Positions 53,501-61,862 are shown, numbered from the stretch's first letter. The stretch: 64,000 bases of DNA from Streptomyces sp. Tue 6430 (GCA_021568835.1 JAKGSH010000010.1:2294001-2358000); one strand, 5' to 3'. Notes: a model not told the origin generated them from the sequence alone. Translations and numbers: made by a program.

Positions 53501-54879
53501 GTGCAGGCCAGCCCTTCCAGTGCGTCGGCGAGTGCGCGCACCCCGGCCACGCAGTCGTCCTCGGCCGCGGACTCGGCCGGGGAGTGCGAGACGCCCGTGG
53601 GGTTGCGCACGAACAGCATGGCGGTCGGGATGCTCCCGGAGAGGATTCCGGCGTCGTGTCCGGCGCCCGTGCCGAGGACGGGGACCGTGAGGCCGGTGTC
53701 CTTGCCGAGGAGGCGGACCAGTTCGTCGCGCAGCGCGTGGTCGAACTCGACGACGGGCGTGAAGGACTCGCGGACGACGTCCAGGTCGACGCCGTGCGCC
53801 CGCGCGTGGTCGCGGGCCGCCTCCTCGACGCCGCCGACCACCTGGTCGAGGCTCTCCTGGTCGGCGGCGCGGGAGTCGAGCCAGCCGCGCACCAGGGAGG
53901 GGACGGCGTTGACGCCGTTCGGCTCGACGGAGATCTTGCCGAAGGTGGCGACGGCACCCGCGAGCCGGGCCTCGCGGCGGGCCGCGAGCACGGTCTCGGC
54001 GTACGGCAGCATCGGGTCGCGGCGGTCCGCCAGCCGGGTGGTGCCGGCGTGGTTGGCCTCGCCCCGGAAGTCGAACCGCCAGCGGCCGTGCGGCCAGATG
54101 GCGCTGGCGATGCCGACCCGGTCGCCGCTGAGGTCGAGGGCGCGGCCCTGCTCGACGTGGAGTTCGACGAACGCACCGATCCGGGCGAGCCGCTCGGGGT
54201 CCGGGCCGATGGCGTCGGGGTCGTACCCGGCGGCCTCCATGGCGCGCGGGAGGGTGATGCCGTCGCCGTCGGTCAGCCGGTGGGCCTGCTCGACCGTGAG
54301 GTGTCCGGCGGTGAGCCGGGAGCCGACACAGGCGAGCCCGAAGCGGGCGCCCTCCTCGTCGCCGAAGTTGACGAGGGCGAGGGGCTTGGTGAGGCGCGCC
54401 CCCCTGCGGCGCAGTTCGTCGAGGGCGGCGAAGGCGGAGACGACGCCGAGGGGTCCGTCGAAGGCGCCTCCGTCGGGCACCGAGTCGAGGTGGGACCCGG
54501 TGACGACGGCGTCCCCGGCGGCGGGGTCGCCGAGCCAGGCCCACTGGTTGCCGTTGCGGTCGACCTCGTGGGTCAGTCCCCGTGCCTCGGCCTGCTCCCG
54601 GAACCAGGCGCGGCAGTCGGCGTCGGCGGCCGTCCAGGCGTAGCGGCGGTAGCCGCCGGACTCCGGGTGCCGTCCGATCGGGCGCAGGTCGCTCCACATC
54701 CGGTGGAAGGAGTCACCCGCCGCCCCGTGCGGTGCCCCGCCGCGGCCTGCGGGCGGCGCCCCGTCCGCCGGCTGCCGGCCCGGCCCCGACCCCGGGCCCG
54801 CGTCGACGCCCGCGCCCGGCGACGAGCCTTCGGCCCCGGCCGGGCGGCTGCCGCCCGCTTCGTCTCCCGTGGGGGTCAC
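53497..54879 (-). CDS. M20 amidohydrolase, allantoate amidohydrolase / N-carbamoyl amino acid hydrolase type
   Basis: This 460-residue metal-dependent amidase sits in the hut operon. An unusual Gly/Pro/Ala-rich N-terminus of about 55 residues precedes the family core: GSHLDSVPDGGAFDGPLGV, NFGDEEGARFGLACVGS, ELHVEQGRALDLSG and GTGAGHDAGILSG, with the His, Asp and Glu ligands. Annotations usually say allantoate amidohydrolase. The hut operon here has HutF but no N-formylglutamate deformylase, so this enzyme may be the one that releases formate and glutamate. Its GTG start overlaps the hutU stop and its stop overlaps the hutF start, giving tight translational coupling. Confidence 0.9.
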   Translation of the reverse strand: MTPTGDEAGGSRPAGAEGSSPGAGVDAGPGSGPGRQPADGAPPAGRGGAPHGAAGDSFHRMWSDLRPIGRHPESGGYRRYAWTAADADCRAWFREQAEARGLTHEVDRNGNQWAWLGDPAAGDAVVTGSHLDSVPDGGAFDGPLGVVSAFAALDELRRRGARLTKPLALVNFGDEEGARFGLACVGSRLTAGHLTVEQAHRLTDGDGITLPRAMEAAGYDPDAIGPDPERLARIGAFVELHVEQGRALDLSGDRVGIASAIWPHGRWRFDFRGEANHAGTTRLADRRDPMLPYAETVLAARREARLAGAVATFGKISVEPNGVNAVPSLVRGWLDSRAADQESLDQVVGGVEEAARDHARAHGVDLDVVRESFTPVVEFDHALRDELVRLLGKDTGLTVPVLGTGAGHDAGILSGSIPTAMLFVRNPTGVSHSPAESAAEDDCVAGVRALADALEGLACT

Positions 54880-56540
54880 GCGTCGTCACCCTCGCGCATG
54901 GGCACCCGTACGCCCCGTTCGTCGGCGACCGACTCGGCGATGTCGTATCCGGCGTCGACGTGCCGGATGACGCCCATGCCGGGGTCGTTGGTCAGCACGC
55001 GACGGATCTTCTCGCCGCCCAGCTTCGTGCCGTCGGCCACCGTCACCTGGCCGGCGTGCAGGGAGCGGCCCATGCCGACGCCGCCGCCGTGGTGGATCGA
55101 CACCCAGGAGGCGCCCGAGGCCACGTTGACCATCGCGTTCAGCAGCGGCCAGTCGGCGATCGCGTCGGAGCCGTCGAGCATGGCCTCCGTCTCGCGGTAG
55201 GGCGAGGCGACGGAACCGCAGTCGAGGTGGTCCCGCCCGATGGCCAGCGGCGCGGCCAGCTCGCCGGCGGCGACCATGTCGTTGAACCGCTCGCCGGCCT
55301 TGTCGCGCTCGCCGTAGCCGAGCCAGCAGATGCGGGCGGGCAGGCCCTGGAAGTGGACGCGCTCGCCGGCCAGCTTGATCCAGCGGGCGAGGGACTCGTT
55401 CTCGGGGAAGAGGTCCAGCATCGCCCTGTCGGTCCTGGCGATGTCGGCGGGGTCGCCGGACAGGGCGGCCCAGCGGAAGGGGCCCTTGCCCTCGCAGAAC
55501 AGCGGGCGGATGTAGGCGGGCACGAAGCCGGGGAAGGCGAACGCCCGGTCGTATCCGGCCAGTTTCGCCTCGCCGCGGATGGAGTTGCCGTAGTCGAAGA
55601 CCTCGGCTCCGGCATCGAGGAAGCCGACCATCGCCTCGACGTGCCGGGCCATCGACTCGCGGGCCCGGGTGGTGAAGCCGGCCGGGTCCTTCGCGGCGGC
55701 GTCGGCCATGTCCTCGAAGGCGATGCCGGTGGGCAGGTAGGCCAGCGGGTCGTGGGCCGAGGTCTGGTCGGTGACGATGTCGACGGGGGCGCCCATCGCG
55801 AGGAGCCGCGGGACCAGGTCGGCGGCGTTGCCGAGGACGCCGATGGACAGGGGCTTGCGCTGGTCGCGGGCCTCGACGGCCAGTTGGAGGGCGTGCTCCA
55901 GGCTGTCGGCCCTGACGTCCAGGTAGCGGTGCTCGATGCGGCGGTCGATGGCCCGGGGGTCGCAGTCGATGCAGAGGGCGACGCCGTCGTTCATGGTGAC
56001 GGCGAGCGGCTGGGCGCCGCCCATGCCGCCGAGGCCGGCCGTCAGCGTGATGGTCCCGGCGAGGGTACCGCCGAACTGCTTCGCGGCGACGGCGGCGAAG
56101 GTCTCGTAGGTCCCCTGGAGGATGCCCTGGGTGCCGATGTAGATCCAGGAGCCGGCCGTCATCTGGCCGTACATGGTCAGCCCGAGCTGCTCGAGCCGGC
56201 GGAACTCCTCCCAGTTGGCCCAGTCGCCGACCAGGTTGGAGTTGGCGATGAGGACGCGCGGAGCCCATTCGTGGGTCTGCATGACGCCGACCGGGCGGCC
56301 GGACTGGACGAGCATGGTCTCGTCCTGCTTCAGCGTGCGCAGGGTGCGCACCATCGCGTCGAAGGAGCGCCAGTCGCGGGCCGCCTTGCCGGTGCCGCCG
56401 TAGACGACGAGCTTGTCGGGGTGCTCGGCGACCTCGGGGTCGAGGTTGTTCTGGAGCATCCGCAGCGCGGCCTCCTGCTGCCATCCCAGGGCACTCAGTT
56501 CCGTACCGCGCGGCGCTCGGACTGGGCGGGGTCCTGACAT
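54876..56540 (-). CDS. hutU: Urocanate hydratase
   Basis: It is the second step of histidine degradation, with a tightly bound NAD cofactor. The 554-residue protein is full length, with MLQNNLDPEVAEHPDKLVVYGGTGKAARDW, the NAD region TAGLGGMGGAQPLAVTMN, the active-site segment FDYGNSIRGEAK and the signature GPFRWAALSGDPADI. It ends SVADERGVRVPMREGDDA. ATG 56540 follows GGAGG. It is the first gene of the operon hutU, M20, hutF, hutI; a promoter is seen at 56595-56623. Confidence 0.97.
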   Translation of the reverse strand: MSGPRPVRAPRGTELSALGWQQEAALRMLQNNLDPEVAEHPDKLVVYGGTGKAARDWRSFDAMVRTLRTLKQDETMLVQSGRPVGVMQTHEWAPRVLIANSNLVGDWANWEEFRRLEQLGLTMYGQMTAGSWIYIGTQGILQGTYETFAAVAAKQFGGTLAGTITLTAGLGGMGGAQPLAVTMNDGVALCIDCDPRAIDRRIEHRYLDVRADSLEHALQLAVEARDQRKPLSIGVLGNAADLVPRLLAMGAPVDIVTDQTSAHDPLAYLPTGIAFEDMADAAAKDPAGFTTRARESMARHVEAMVGFLDAGAEVFDYGNSIRGEAKLAGYDRAFAFPGFVPAYIRPLFCEGKGPFRWAALSGDPADIARTDRAMLDLFPENESLARWIKLAGERVHFQGLPARICWLGYGERDKAGERFNDMVAAGELAAPLAIGRDHLDCGSVASPYRETEAMLDGSDAIADWPLLNAMVNVASGASWVSIHHGGGVGMGRSLHAGQVTVADGTKLGGEKIRRVLTNDPGMGVIRHVDAGYDIAESVADERGVRVPMREGDDA

Positions 56541-56594
56541 GGTCTGCCTCCTGGAGGTGGGCGGTCCCGGCGGATTGTTGCAGTTGATATTCAC

Positions 56595-56623
56595 ATCCTG
56601 ACTTGATGAATAAGACTAGTCAA
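56595..56623 (-). promoter_or_regulatory. Predicted hut operon promoter with palindrome
   Basis: On the minus strand, TTGACT (56618-56623) and CAGGAT (56595-56600) are 17 bases apart, about 50 bases before the hutU start. The perfect 8-bp palindrome GACTAGTC (56614-56621) overlaps the -35, as an operator would. The nearby RpiR-type regulator at 60129 is a candidate binder, without direct evidence. Confidence 0.55.
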
Positions 56624-56640
56624 TACGTGGAGGCGCGCGG

Positions 56641-57092
56641 CGCGGGCGGCGAACGAGGCAGGACAGGGGGCCGGGACAGGGGGCCGGAAGCGGGCGCCGA
56701 AGGAACGCGGGGCCCCGGAGCGGAGGGACGGCTCCGGTGAAGGCCCCGGGCGCGCCGCCCGCGGGCGTCGGCACGGCGGCGAAGCCGCGAGCGGAGGCCG
56801 GGTACCGGGGGACCGGCGGCCGGCAGCCAGCGGTCAGCGGCCGAGACCCCGGCGGCGGCCGGAGCGCGCGCACCGGCTCCGCGACACCCGCCCTCCGCCC
56901 GCGCGCCCTTGACGCGCGCCCGGCGGCGTGGTGTTGAACTGTTCGGAAAACTCAGAAAACGAGCACAGTCGACCCACCCTAGTCACCGCCGAGCATGTTC
57001 CGCTGGAAAATGCCAGAAGACTCACTCATGTCGCACACGTTGCGTAGCTTCTTCCTCACTCAGCCGAACCGCAGGCAGGAGGGGAGCCAACG
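56641..57092. other. Intergenic region between the hut operon and the roadblock cluster
   Basis: No gene is supported in these 452 bases. The first 280 are very GC-rich with no clear frame. The last 150 (from about 56935) are AT-richer, with TTGAACTG and AAAACTCAGAAAACG elements, and probably hold the promoter for the roadblock cluster. Confidence 0.45.
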
Positions 57093-57485
57093 GTGCCCGG
57101 AATCGACGAGTGTCTACTGGAGGTCATGCGGCTGCCCGGAGCCCGGGGAGCCTCGCTGGTCGACTGGACCAGCGGTCTGGCCCTCGGCACGGTCGGGGAG
57201 TTCCCGGGCGGCGACCACGAGGCCGCGGCCGCCGAGGCCGCGGAGGTCGCGCGGCTCACGGCGGAACAGCGGGCGTTCACGCCCGAGGGCGCCGAGGAGC
57301 ACGCCGACCCCCCGGTCGAGGACCTGATCATCAGCAACCGGGACAGCTACCACGTACTGCGGTTCGTGCCCACGTCCTTCGACAGCAGCGTGTTCCTGCA
57401 CGTGTGGCTGGCCCGGTCGGACGGCAATCTCGCGCTGGCCCGGATCCGGCTGAGCGAGATGGCCGGACGGCTGGTGCTGGGGTGA
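57093..57485 (+). CDS. Roadblock/LC7-like protein, first of a four-gene cluster
   Basis: This 130-residue protein is related to the last gene of the cluster (58840): ARGASLVDWTSGLALGTVGE against TGVALVDYTSGMALGTLGG, and EDLIISNRDSYHVLRFV against EDILITLSDQYHLIRLI. This supports a common roadblock (longin-like) fold, which usually forms dimers that regulate small GTPases. A middle segment (about 40-70) is Ala/Glu-rich. The GTG start has GGAGGGG nine bases upstream. The stop overlaps a possible GTG of the next gene, so the four genes are probably one operon. Its biological role is unknown. Confidence 0.8.
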   Translation: MPGIDECLLEVMRLPGARGASLVDWTSGLALGTVGEFPGGDHEAAAAEAAEVARLTAEQRAFTPEGAEEHADPPVEDLIISNRDSYHVLRFVPTSFDSSVFLHVWLARSDGNLALARIRLSEMAGRLVLG

Positions 57486-57490
57486 TCGTC

Positions 57491-58306
57491 ATGGGGACCA
57501 CCCCGCCGCCCCGGCTGCCGGTGCGGGACAGGACGGCCGGCCTGCCGCACGCGGGCGGCGCGGTGTCGCCGATGCTGACCCGCCTGGCCGCCGAACGGGC
57601 CACCGGCGTCCTGGAGCGCGAGCGCGGGGCGATCTACCTGGCCGAGGGCCGGGTGGTGCACGCCGAGAGCCCCTTCGCCCCGGGCCTCGACGTGCTCCTC
57701 CTGACCCACGGCACGCTGGAGCCCCGCGTCTGGTGGGAGGCGGTGGAGCGGGCCGGCGAGGAGCACGGCGCCGCCCGGCTGCTGCTCGACGCCGGCCGGA
57801 TCGGGCGGAGCGCGCTGGAACTGTGCCACCTGGGGGCGCTGTACGACGCCGCGTACTTCGCGCTCGCGCCGAGCAGTTCCCCGGGCCGCTTCCGGTACGG
57901 CGCCGGTCACTGGTTCGGCGCGCTGCGGCCGGTGCCGGTCGACGCGGTGGAGCGGGAGACGCTGCGCCGCCGCGAGCTGCTGCACCGGCTGTGGCCCGAT
58001 CCGCTGCCGGACAGCGCGCCGCTGCTGCGGGCCGAACCGGCCGTCGGCCCGCTGCCGTCCGCCCGTCAGCGCGCGGTGCTGGCGCTGGTGGACGGCGTGC
58101 GCACGGCGTCGGACATCGCCAGGGAGCTGGGCCGGCGGGCGTTCCCCACGCTCGTGGACGTCCGGCGGCTGGCGGCGGCGGGGCTGGTGACCGCCCGGTT
58201 CCCGCCCCCCGTCCCGCAACCGGCACCGGCCCTCTCCCTGCCTCGCGTCAACGACCCCGACATCACCTTGCTGAAGAGGCTCAGGGATGCGCTGGAGGCC
58301 CTTTGA
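57491..58306 (+). CDS. DUF4388 (PATAN-like) domain protein with C-terminal winged helix
   Basis: This 271-residue protein has an N-terminal domain reading LTRLAAERATGVLERERGAIYLAEGRVVHAES, the pattern of DUF4388/PATAN domains (short beta strands, G-x-I-Y, GRVVHAE). The middle (about 75-165) is helical. The C-terminal segment, ARQRAVLALVDGVRTASDIARELGRRAFPTLVDVRRLAAAGLV, looks like a winged helix as in other DUF4388 proteins. Such proteins act beside roadblock and GTPase genes in myxobacteria and cyanobacteria. ATG 57491 is used; GTG 57482 would overlap the previous stop. Confidence 0.72.
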   Translation: MGTTPPPRLPVRDRTAGLPHAGGAVSPMLTRLAAERATGVLERERGAIYLAEGRVVHAESPFAPGLDVLLLTHGTLEPRVWWEAVERAGEEHGAARLLLDAGRIGRSALELCHLGALYDAAYFALAPSSSPGRFRYGAGHWFGALRPVPVDAVERETLRRRELLHRLWPDPLPDSAPLLRAEPAVGPLPSARQRAVLALVDGVRTASDIARELGRRAFPTLVDVRRLAAAGLVTARFPPPVPQPAPALSLPRVNDPDITLLKRLRDALEAL

Positions 58307-58340
58307 ACGGCAGCGACCGCGTGCCGAGAGGAGCGAGCTG

Positions 58341-58820
58341 ATGGCGTCGGCACCCGAGATGCTCGCCGAGCTGCGGCGGCTGCGGGCGCGGGTGCCCCAG
58401 CTGACCGGGGCGCTCGTGGCCGGTGTGGACGGCCTCGTCCTCGCCCACGACACGCCCGGCGTGGAGGCGGAGGGGGTGGCCGCGCTCACGGCGACCGCCC
58501 TGGCCGTCGCCGTGCGGCTGGCGGACACCACCGGCCAGGGCGACTTCCGCGAACTGCTCGTGCGCGGCGTGTACGGCTACGTGGGGACGTACGCGGCCGG
58601 AGAGAACGCCGTGCTGACGGTGCTCGCGCAGGACCGCGTCAACGTCGGCCGGCTGCATCTGGAGAGCCGCCGGTCCGGCGCCCGCGTCGGCGAACTCGTC
58701 GACGCCGCCGAGCGGGCGCGCGCGGCCGCCCCGGCCGCGCCGGCCGCCGCCGCCCGGACCAGGAGCGCGCGCACCCCCCGCCCCACGACCACCGAGCCCC
58801 GCACCACCACCGAAAGTTGA
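58341..58820 (+). CDS. Roadblock/LC7 domain protein
   Basis: This 159-residue protein starts MASAPEMLAELRRLRARVPQ. It has the roadblock pattern LTGALVAGVDGLVLAHDTPGVEAEGVAALTATALAVAVRLADTTG-like, GVYGYVGTYAAGENAVLTVLAQDRVNVGRLHLE and a C-terminal helix. The last 35 residues are a disordered Ala/Thr/Pro/Arg tail. GAGGAG is seven bases before ATG. In conservon (cvn) operons of Streptomyces a roadblock gene accompanies a kinase and a GTPase; neither is here. Confidence 0.82.
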   Translation: MASAPEMLAELRRLRARVPQLTGALVAGVDGLVLAHDTPGVEAEGVAALTATALAVAVRLADTTGQGDFRELLVRGVYGYVGTYAAGENAVLTVLAQDRVNVGRLHLESRRSGARVGELVDAAERARAAAPAAPAAAARTRSARTPRPTTTEPRTTTES

Positions 58821-58839
58821 AGGGAACCGAGGACCAGTC

Positions 58840-59214
58840 ATGGCCAACACCGAAACCACGCTCAAGGAATGTCTCGCCACCATCGAGGGCGCCACCGGCG
58901 TCGCGCTCGTCGACTACACCAGCGGCATGGCCCTGGGCACGCTGGGCGGCAGCAAGACCTTCGACCTGAACGTCGCCGCGGCGGGCAACACCGACGTGGT
59001 GCGCGCCAAGATGCGCACGATGGAGCACCTGGGGCTGAAGGCCCAGATCGAGGACATCCTGATCACGCTGTCCGACCAGTACCACCTGATCCGCCTGATC
59101 AGCGGGCGCGGCGGCAACGGTCTCTTCCTCTACCTGGTCCTGGACGGCAAGCGGGCCAACCTGGCGATGGCCCGCCACCAGTTGAAGCGGATCGAGGAGG
59201 ACCTGGAGGTCTGA
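58840..59214 (+). CDS. Roadblock/LC7-like protein, last of the cluster
   Basis: This 124-residue protein starts MANTETTLKECLATIEGATG. It is the closest relative in the window of the 57093 product, with VALVDYTSGMALGTLGGSKT and EDILITLSDQYHLIRLISGRG, and it ends MARHQLKRIEEDLEV. It has no tail and no long insertion, so it is the more typical compact member. GGGAACC is 13 bases before ATG. A dimer with itself or with the first gene's product is expected from the fold; partners are unknown. Confidence 0.83.
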   Translation: MANTETTLKECLATIEGATGVALVDYTSGMALGTLGGSKTFDLNVAAAGNTDVVRAKMRTMEHLGLKAQIEDILITLSDQYHLIRLISGRGGNGLFLYLVLDGKRANLAMARHQLKRIEEDLEV

Positions 59215-59348
59215 CCCGCCGGACTCGCCGGCCCCCGCCGGACCCCACCGGCCGCGGACCCCGCTGGACCCGTGCCGGCCGTGCCGCACGAACCCCCCTC
59301 GCCGCACGTACAGCCCGCGCCGCAGGAACCGCCCGTGCCACCCGGGCT

Positions 59349-59397
59349 GTACGTGCCGCACGCGCTACACGTGCCGTACGCGCCGTACGCGCTACAC
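59349..59397. repeat. Imperfect repeat CGTGCCGYACGCGC
   Basis: Three imperfect copies, two of them followed by TACAC, lie after the roadblock cluster and reach the 3' end of the convergent membrane protein gene at 59392. No terminator hairpin is clear here. Confidence 0.5.
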
Positions 59398-59973
59398 GAG
59401 TGCCGCGGTGCGGCGGCGCGCTCCACCGGGAGCCGCGTCGCCCGCCGCGATGCCCGTGCTGCGGTAGGACCGGACCGCCTCGCCGGCCGGCCGACCGCCT
59501 GCGGCGAGCCGGTCGACGCGCACCCACAGCAGCGCGTCCTCGGCCTGCTCCAGCCTCCCGAGCCAGGCGGCCTTGAGCCGCAGCCCCGTGCCGCACCCGG
59601 CGAGCAGCAGACCGCCCGCGGCCGGCACGGCGAACGCGCTGCCCAGCGCGGCGACGAGGGCGAGCAGCAGCCACCAGCGGTGACCGCGGCGCCAGGCGCG
59701 CACGGTCACCGCACGGTCCTGGAGCACGTCGTGCTTGCCCGCCCGGACGGCGGCGCGGGCGAGCGCGGTGTACCGCTCGCGCCGGGCCGACAGCACCACG
59801 ACCGCCGCCACGAGGAACAGCGCGGCCCCCGCCAGCACCCCGATCCGCCGTCCCGTGATCCCGGGCGGCAGTACGCCGACACCGGCCGCGAGCACTCCGC
59901 ACCACCACAGGGGCGCGGCCCCGGCCCGTACGACGACGGCCACCCGAGCCAGTCCCTGACCTCCACGTGCCAT
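59392..59973 (-). CDS. Membrane protein of unknown function
   Basis: This 193-residue protein from ATG 59973 (MARGGQGLARVAVVVRAG) has GAGGAGG six bases upstream. Four hydrophobic segments are seen: APLWWCGVLAAGVGVLPP, IGVLAGAALFLVAAVVVL, WWLLLALVAALGSAFAV and AGGLLLAGCGTGLRL. A cytoplasmic Arg-rich loop lies between the second and third (RRERYTALARAAVRAGKHD). The C-terminal tail is polar. I recognise no family. It converges with the roadblock cluster and lies downstream of the RpiR regulator on the same strand. Confidence 0.7.
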   Translation of the reverse strand: MARGGQGLARVAVVVRAGAAPLWWCGVLAAGVGVLPPGITGRRIGVLAGAALFLVAAVVVLSARRERYTALARAAVRAGKHDVLQDRAVTVRAWRRGHRWWLLLALVAALGSAFAVPAAGGLLLAGCGTGLRLKAAWLGRLEQAEDALLWVRVDRLAAGGRPAGEAVRSYRSTGIAAGDAAPGGARRRTAALV

Positions 59974-60128
59974 GTTCCGCCTCCTCATCGCCCGGACGAC
60001 TCACATCCCGTTCCGATCGGGCAGATTAGCGAGCGAACGTGAGACGTCCATGAGAAGCGCGCGAGAACACGAGGAGGCGCGGGAAGTCCCGCGGCGGGGG
60101 CGAGACGGGGCGGGGCGGGGCGTCGGAC

Positions 60129-61004
60129 TCATTCCACGAACAGGCCCCGCGCCGCCGCCCTGGCGTCGAACTCCTCCAGCCGGGCCTGGGCGTCCGGCAG
60201 GTCGTCGCACATGGCTTCCAGCAGCACGCGTCCGAGCAGCATCGGGGCGCACGCGGTGTCGAAGGCGAGGCCGGTGCCGACGGCGGCCGGCAGCAGCAGG
60301 TCGGAGACCTTGGCGACCGGCGCGAACGCCGAGTCGGCGACCGTCACCACGGTCAGCCCGGCCTCCCTGGCGTAGGCGAGGGTGTCGACGACCTCGCGCG
60401 GATGACGGGGCAGGGCGAAGCACAGCAGCGCGGAGGCGCCCGCGCGCACGGCCGCGTCGACACGGTCGTGGATCATCGTGCCGCCCTCGTGCAGCAGCCG
60501 GACGTCGGGGTGGACCTTGGCGGCGAAGTAGGCGAAGCCGTAGGCCTGGGCGGCGGCGGCCCGCAGTCCGAGCACCGGCAGCGGCCGGGAGGCCGCGAGC
60601 AGCCGTCCCGCCTTCCGCACCGGCCGCGGGTCGGCGAGCATCTCGGCGAGGTGCCGGAGGTTCTCGATCTCGGCCTCGACGGCCTGCTGGTACTCGTTGT
60701 ACGACGCCGAGTCCGGCGGCTGTTCGGCGGGTGCGACCTCCCGCAGGTGCCGGCGCAGGGCCGGGTAGCCGTCGAAGCCGAGGGCGACCGCGAAGCGGGT
60801 GACCGAGGGCTGGCTGACCCCGGCCAGTTCGGCCAGTTCGACGCTGGACAGGAACGGCACGTCGGCGGCGCGGCGCACCATGCTGTGCGCGATGCGCCGC
60901 TGGGTGGGCGTCAGCCGGTGCCCCTCGAAGAGGGTCTGGAGCCGGTTGGCGGGACTGTCGGCGACCCCGGATCCGGTGCCCCCCGCCACATCCCCGCCGG
61001 GCAT
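60129..61004 (-). CDS. MurR/RpiR family transcriptional regulator
   Basis: This 291-residue repressor-type protein has an N-terminal RpiR helix-turn-helix, LSSVELAELAGVSQPSVTRFAVALGFDGYPALRRHL (about 50-88). A SIS domain (about 130-260) follows with LPVLGLRAAAAQAYGFAYFAAKVHPDVRLLHEGG, ALLCFALPRHPREVVDTLAYAREAGLTVVTVAD. The SIS domain normally binds a sugar phosphate or similar ligand. The nearest metabolic operon is hut, 3.6 kb away, and regulation of hut is possible but unproven. The N-terminus is uncertain: an upstream frame with a repeat-rich sequence (61005-61135) could be joined by one base change. Confidence 0.88.
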   Translation of the reverse strand: MPGGDVAGGTGSGVADSPANRLQTLFEGHRLTPTQRRIAHSMVRRAADVPFLSSVELAELAGVSQPSVTRFAVALGFDGYPALRRHLREVAPAEQPPDSASYNEYQQAVEAEIENLRHLAEMLADPRPVRKAGRLLAASRPLPVLGLRAAAAQAYGFAYFAAKVHPDVRLLHEGGTMIHDRVDAAVRAGASALLCFALPRHPREVVDTLAYAREAGLTVVTVADSAFAPVAKVSDLLLPAAVGTGLAFDTACAPMLLGRVLLEAMCDDLPDAQARLEEFDARAAARGLFVE

Positions 61005-61024
61005 CTCGCCGCCCGTTCCCGTCC

Positions 61025-61085
61025 CCCGTCCGTTCCCGCGTCCCTGTCCCTCCCCGTCTCCCCGTCCGTTCCCGTGTCCCTGTCC
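61025..61085. repeat. 25-bp direct repeat upstream of the RpiR gene
   Basis: Copies at 61025-61049 and 61061-61085 (CCGTTCCCGYGTCCCTGTCC core) differ at one position. On the minus strand they encode DRDTGTDG/DRDAGTDG in an alternative frame. They may be a degenerate leader of the regulator gene or simple intergenic repeats. Confidence 0.6.
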
Positions 61086-61293
61086 GCGCTCATGCCTCGT
61101 TCCCCCTCCGGCCGTCCGCCCGCCGAGCTATTCACCGGTCAGTAACTCTGCATGACGTCATACAGCCGGGCAAGGCGGGCGGGGCGGTGCCGGTGGCCGT
61201 CGGCGGACCCCCGTACCGACACGGGGGTTAGCCCCAGTGCCCGCGCCGGGCCCGCTGCCTACCGTGGATCCCATGACGGGACGGGAGACCACC

Positions 61294-61719
61294 ATGGACG
61301 CGCGGGACACCGAGCTGAAGAAGGAACTCGACGCCGCCCTGCAGGCCCGCAGGGAGCTGGGCGAGGAGTACGAGTCCGCGCTGGTGGACTCGTTCCTGGA
61401 GAAGGTCGACCAGCGCATCGACGGCGCGGTCGAGCGCCGGGTGCGCCGGCAGTTCGCGGAGCAGCAGATGGTGTCGGCCCGGGGCGGCCGCCCGTCCGGG
61501 GCGACCGACTCCTGGGGCGAGCGCTTCGGCTTCGGGATCGTCTCGCTGGTGCTGGCGATCCCGCTCTCCGGGATCGGCGCGGGCGCGGCCGGCGTGCCGG
61601 GCCTGGTGGTGTCCTGGATCGGCATCGTCGGCGTCAACGTCGTCCAGGCGGCCCGGACCAACCCGGGCCTGTTCGGCCGGCGGCGCGGATCCTCGCAGGA
61701 CGGTGACCGGGAGGGCTGA
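61294..61719 (+). CDS. Small membrane protein with N-terminal coiled coil
   Basis: This 141-residue protein from ATG 61294 (GGGAG six bases upstream) has a charged helix, TELKKELDAALQARRELGEEYESAL and onward to about residue 60, likely a coiled coil. Two close membrane helices follow, FGIVSLVLAIPLSGIGAGAAG and GLVVSWIGIVGVNVVQAA, and a short basic tail. The pattern is widespread in Streptomyces as a hypothetical membrane protein; no function is known to me. Confidence 0.78.
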   Translation: MDARDTELKKELDAALQARRELGEEYESALVDSFLEKVDQRIDGAVERRVRRQFAEQQMVSARGGRPSGATDSWGERFGFGIVSLVLAIPLSGIGAGAAGVPGLVVSWIGIVGVNVVQAARTNPGLFGRRRGSSQDGDREG

Positions 61720-61862
61720 CGTCCGACGGCGCCCGACAGCGTCCGGGACAGCGGGGGCCACGGGGGCGGTGGGGGCCGCAGGGGCGGTGAGGGCCGTGGG
61801 GCGGCGGAGATCCGAGGGCGGCAAGCCGCCTCACGGGGCGCCGGGCGCCGGGAAGAGGTATG

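Noticed and set aside
53497..54879. Assignment of the M20 gene as an allantoin-pathway gene
   Set aside because: No other allantoin or ureide genes are near, and the gene is translationally coupled to hutU and hutF; the general family name is kept instead.
56995..57327. Open frame beginning MFRWKMPEDSLM before the roadblock cluster
   Set aside because: It overlaps the start of the first roadblock gene in another frame and its distal part has the composition of a shadow frame.
60911..61135. Separate small gene MSADRDTGTDGETGRDRD upstream of the RpiR regulator
   Set aside because: It consists mostly of a 25-bp direct repeat and overlaps the regulator start; more likely a frameshifted leader or non-coding repeat.
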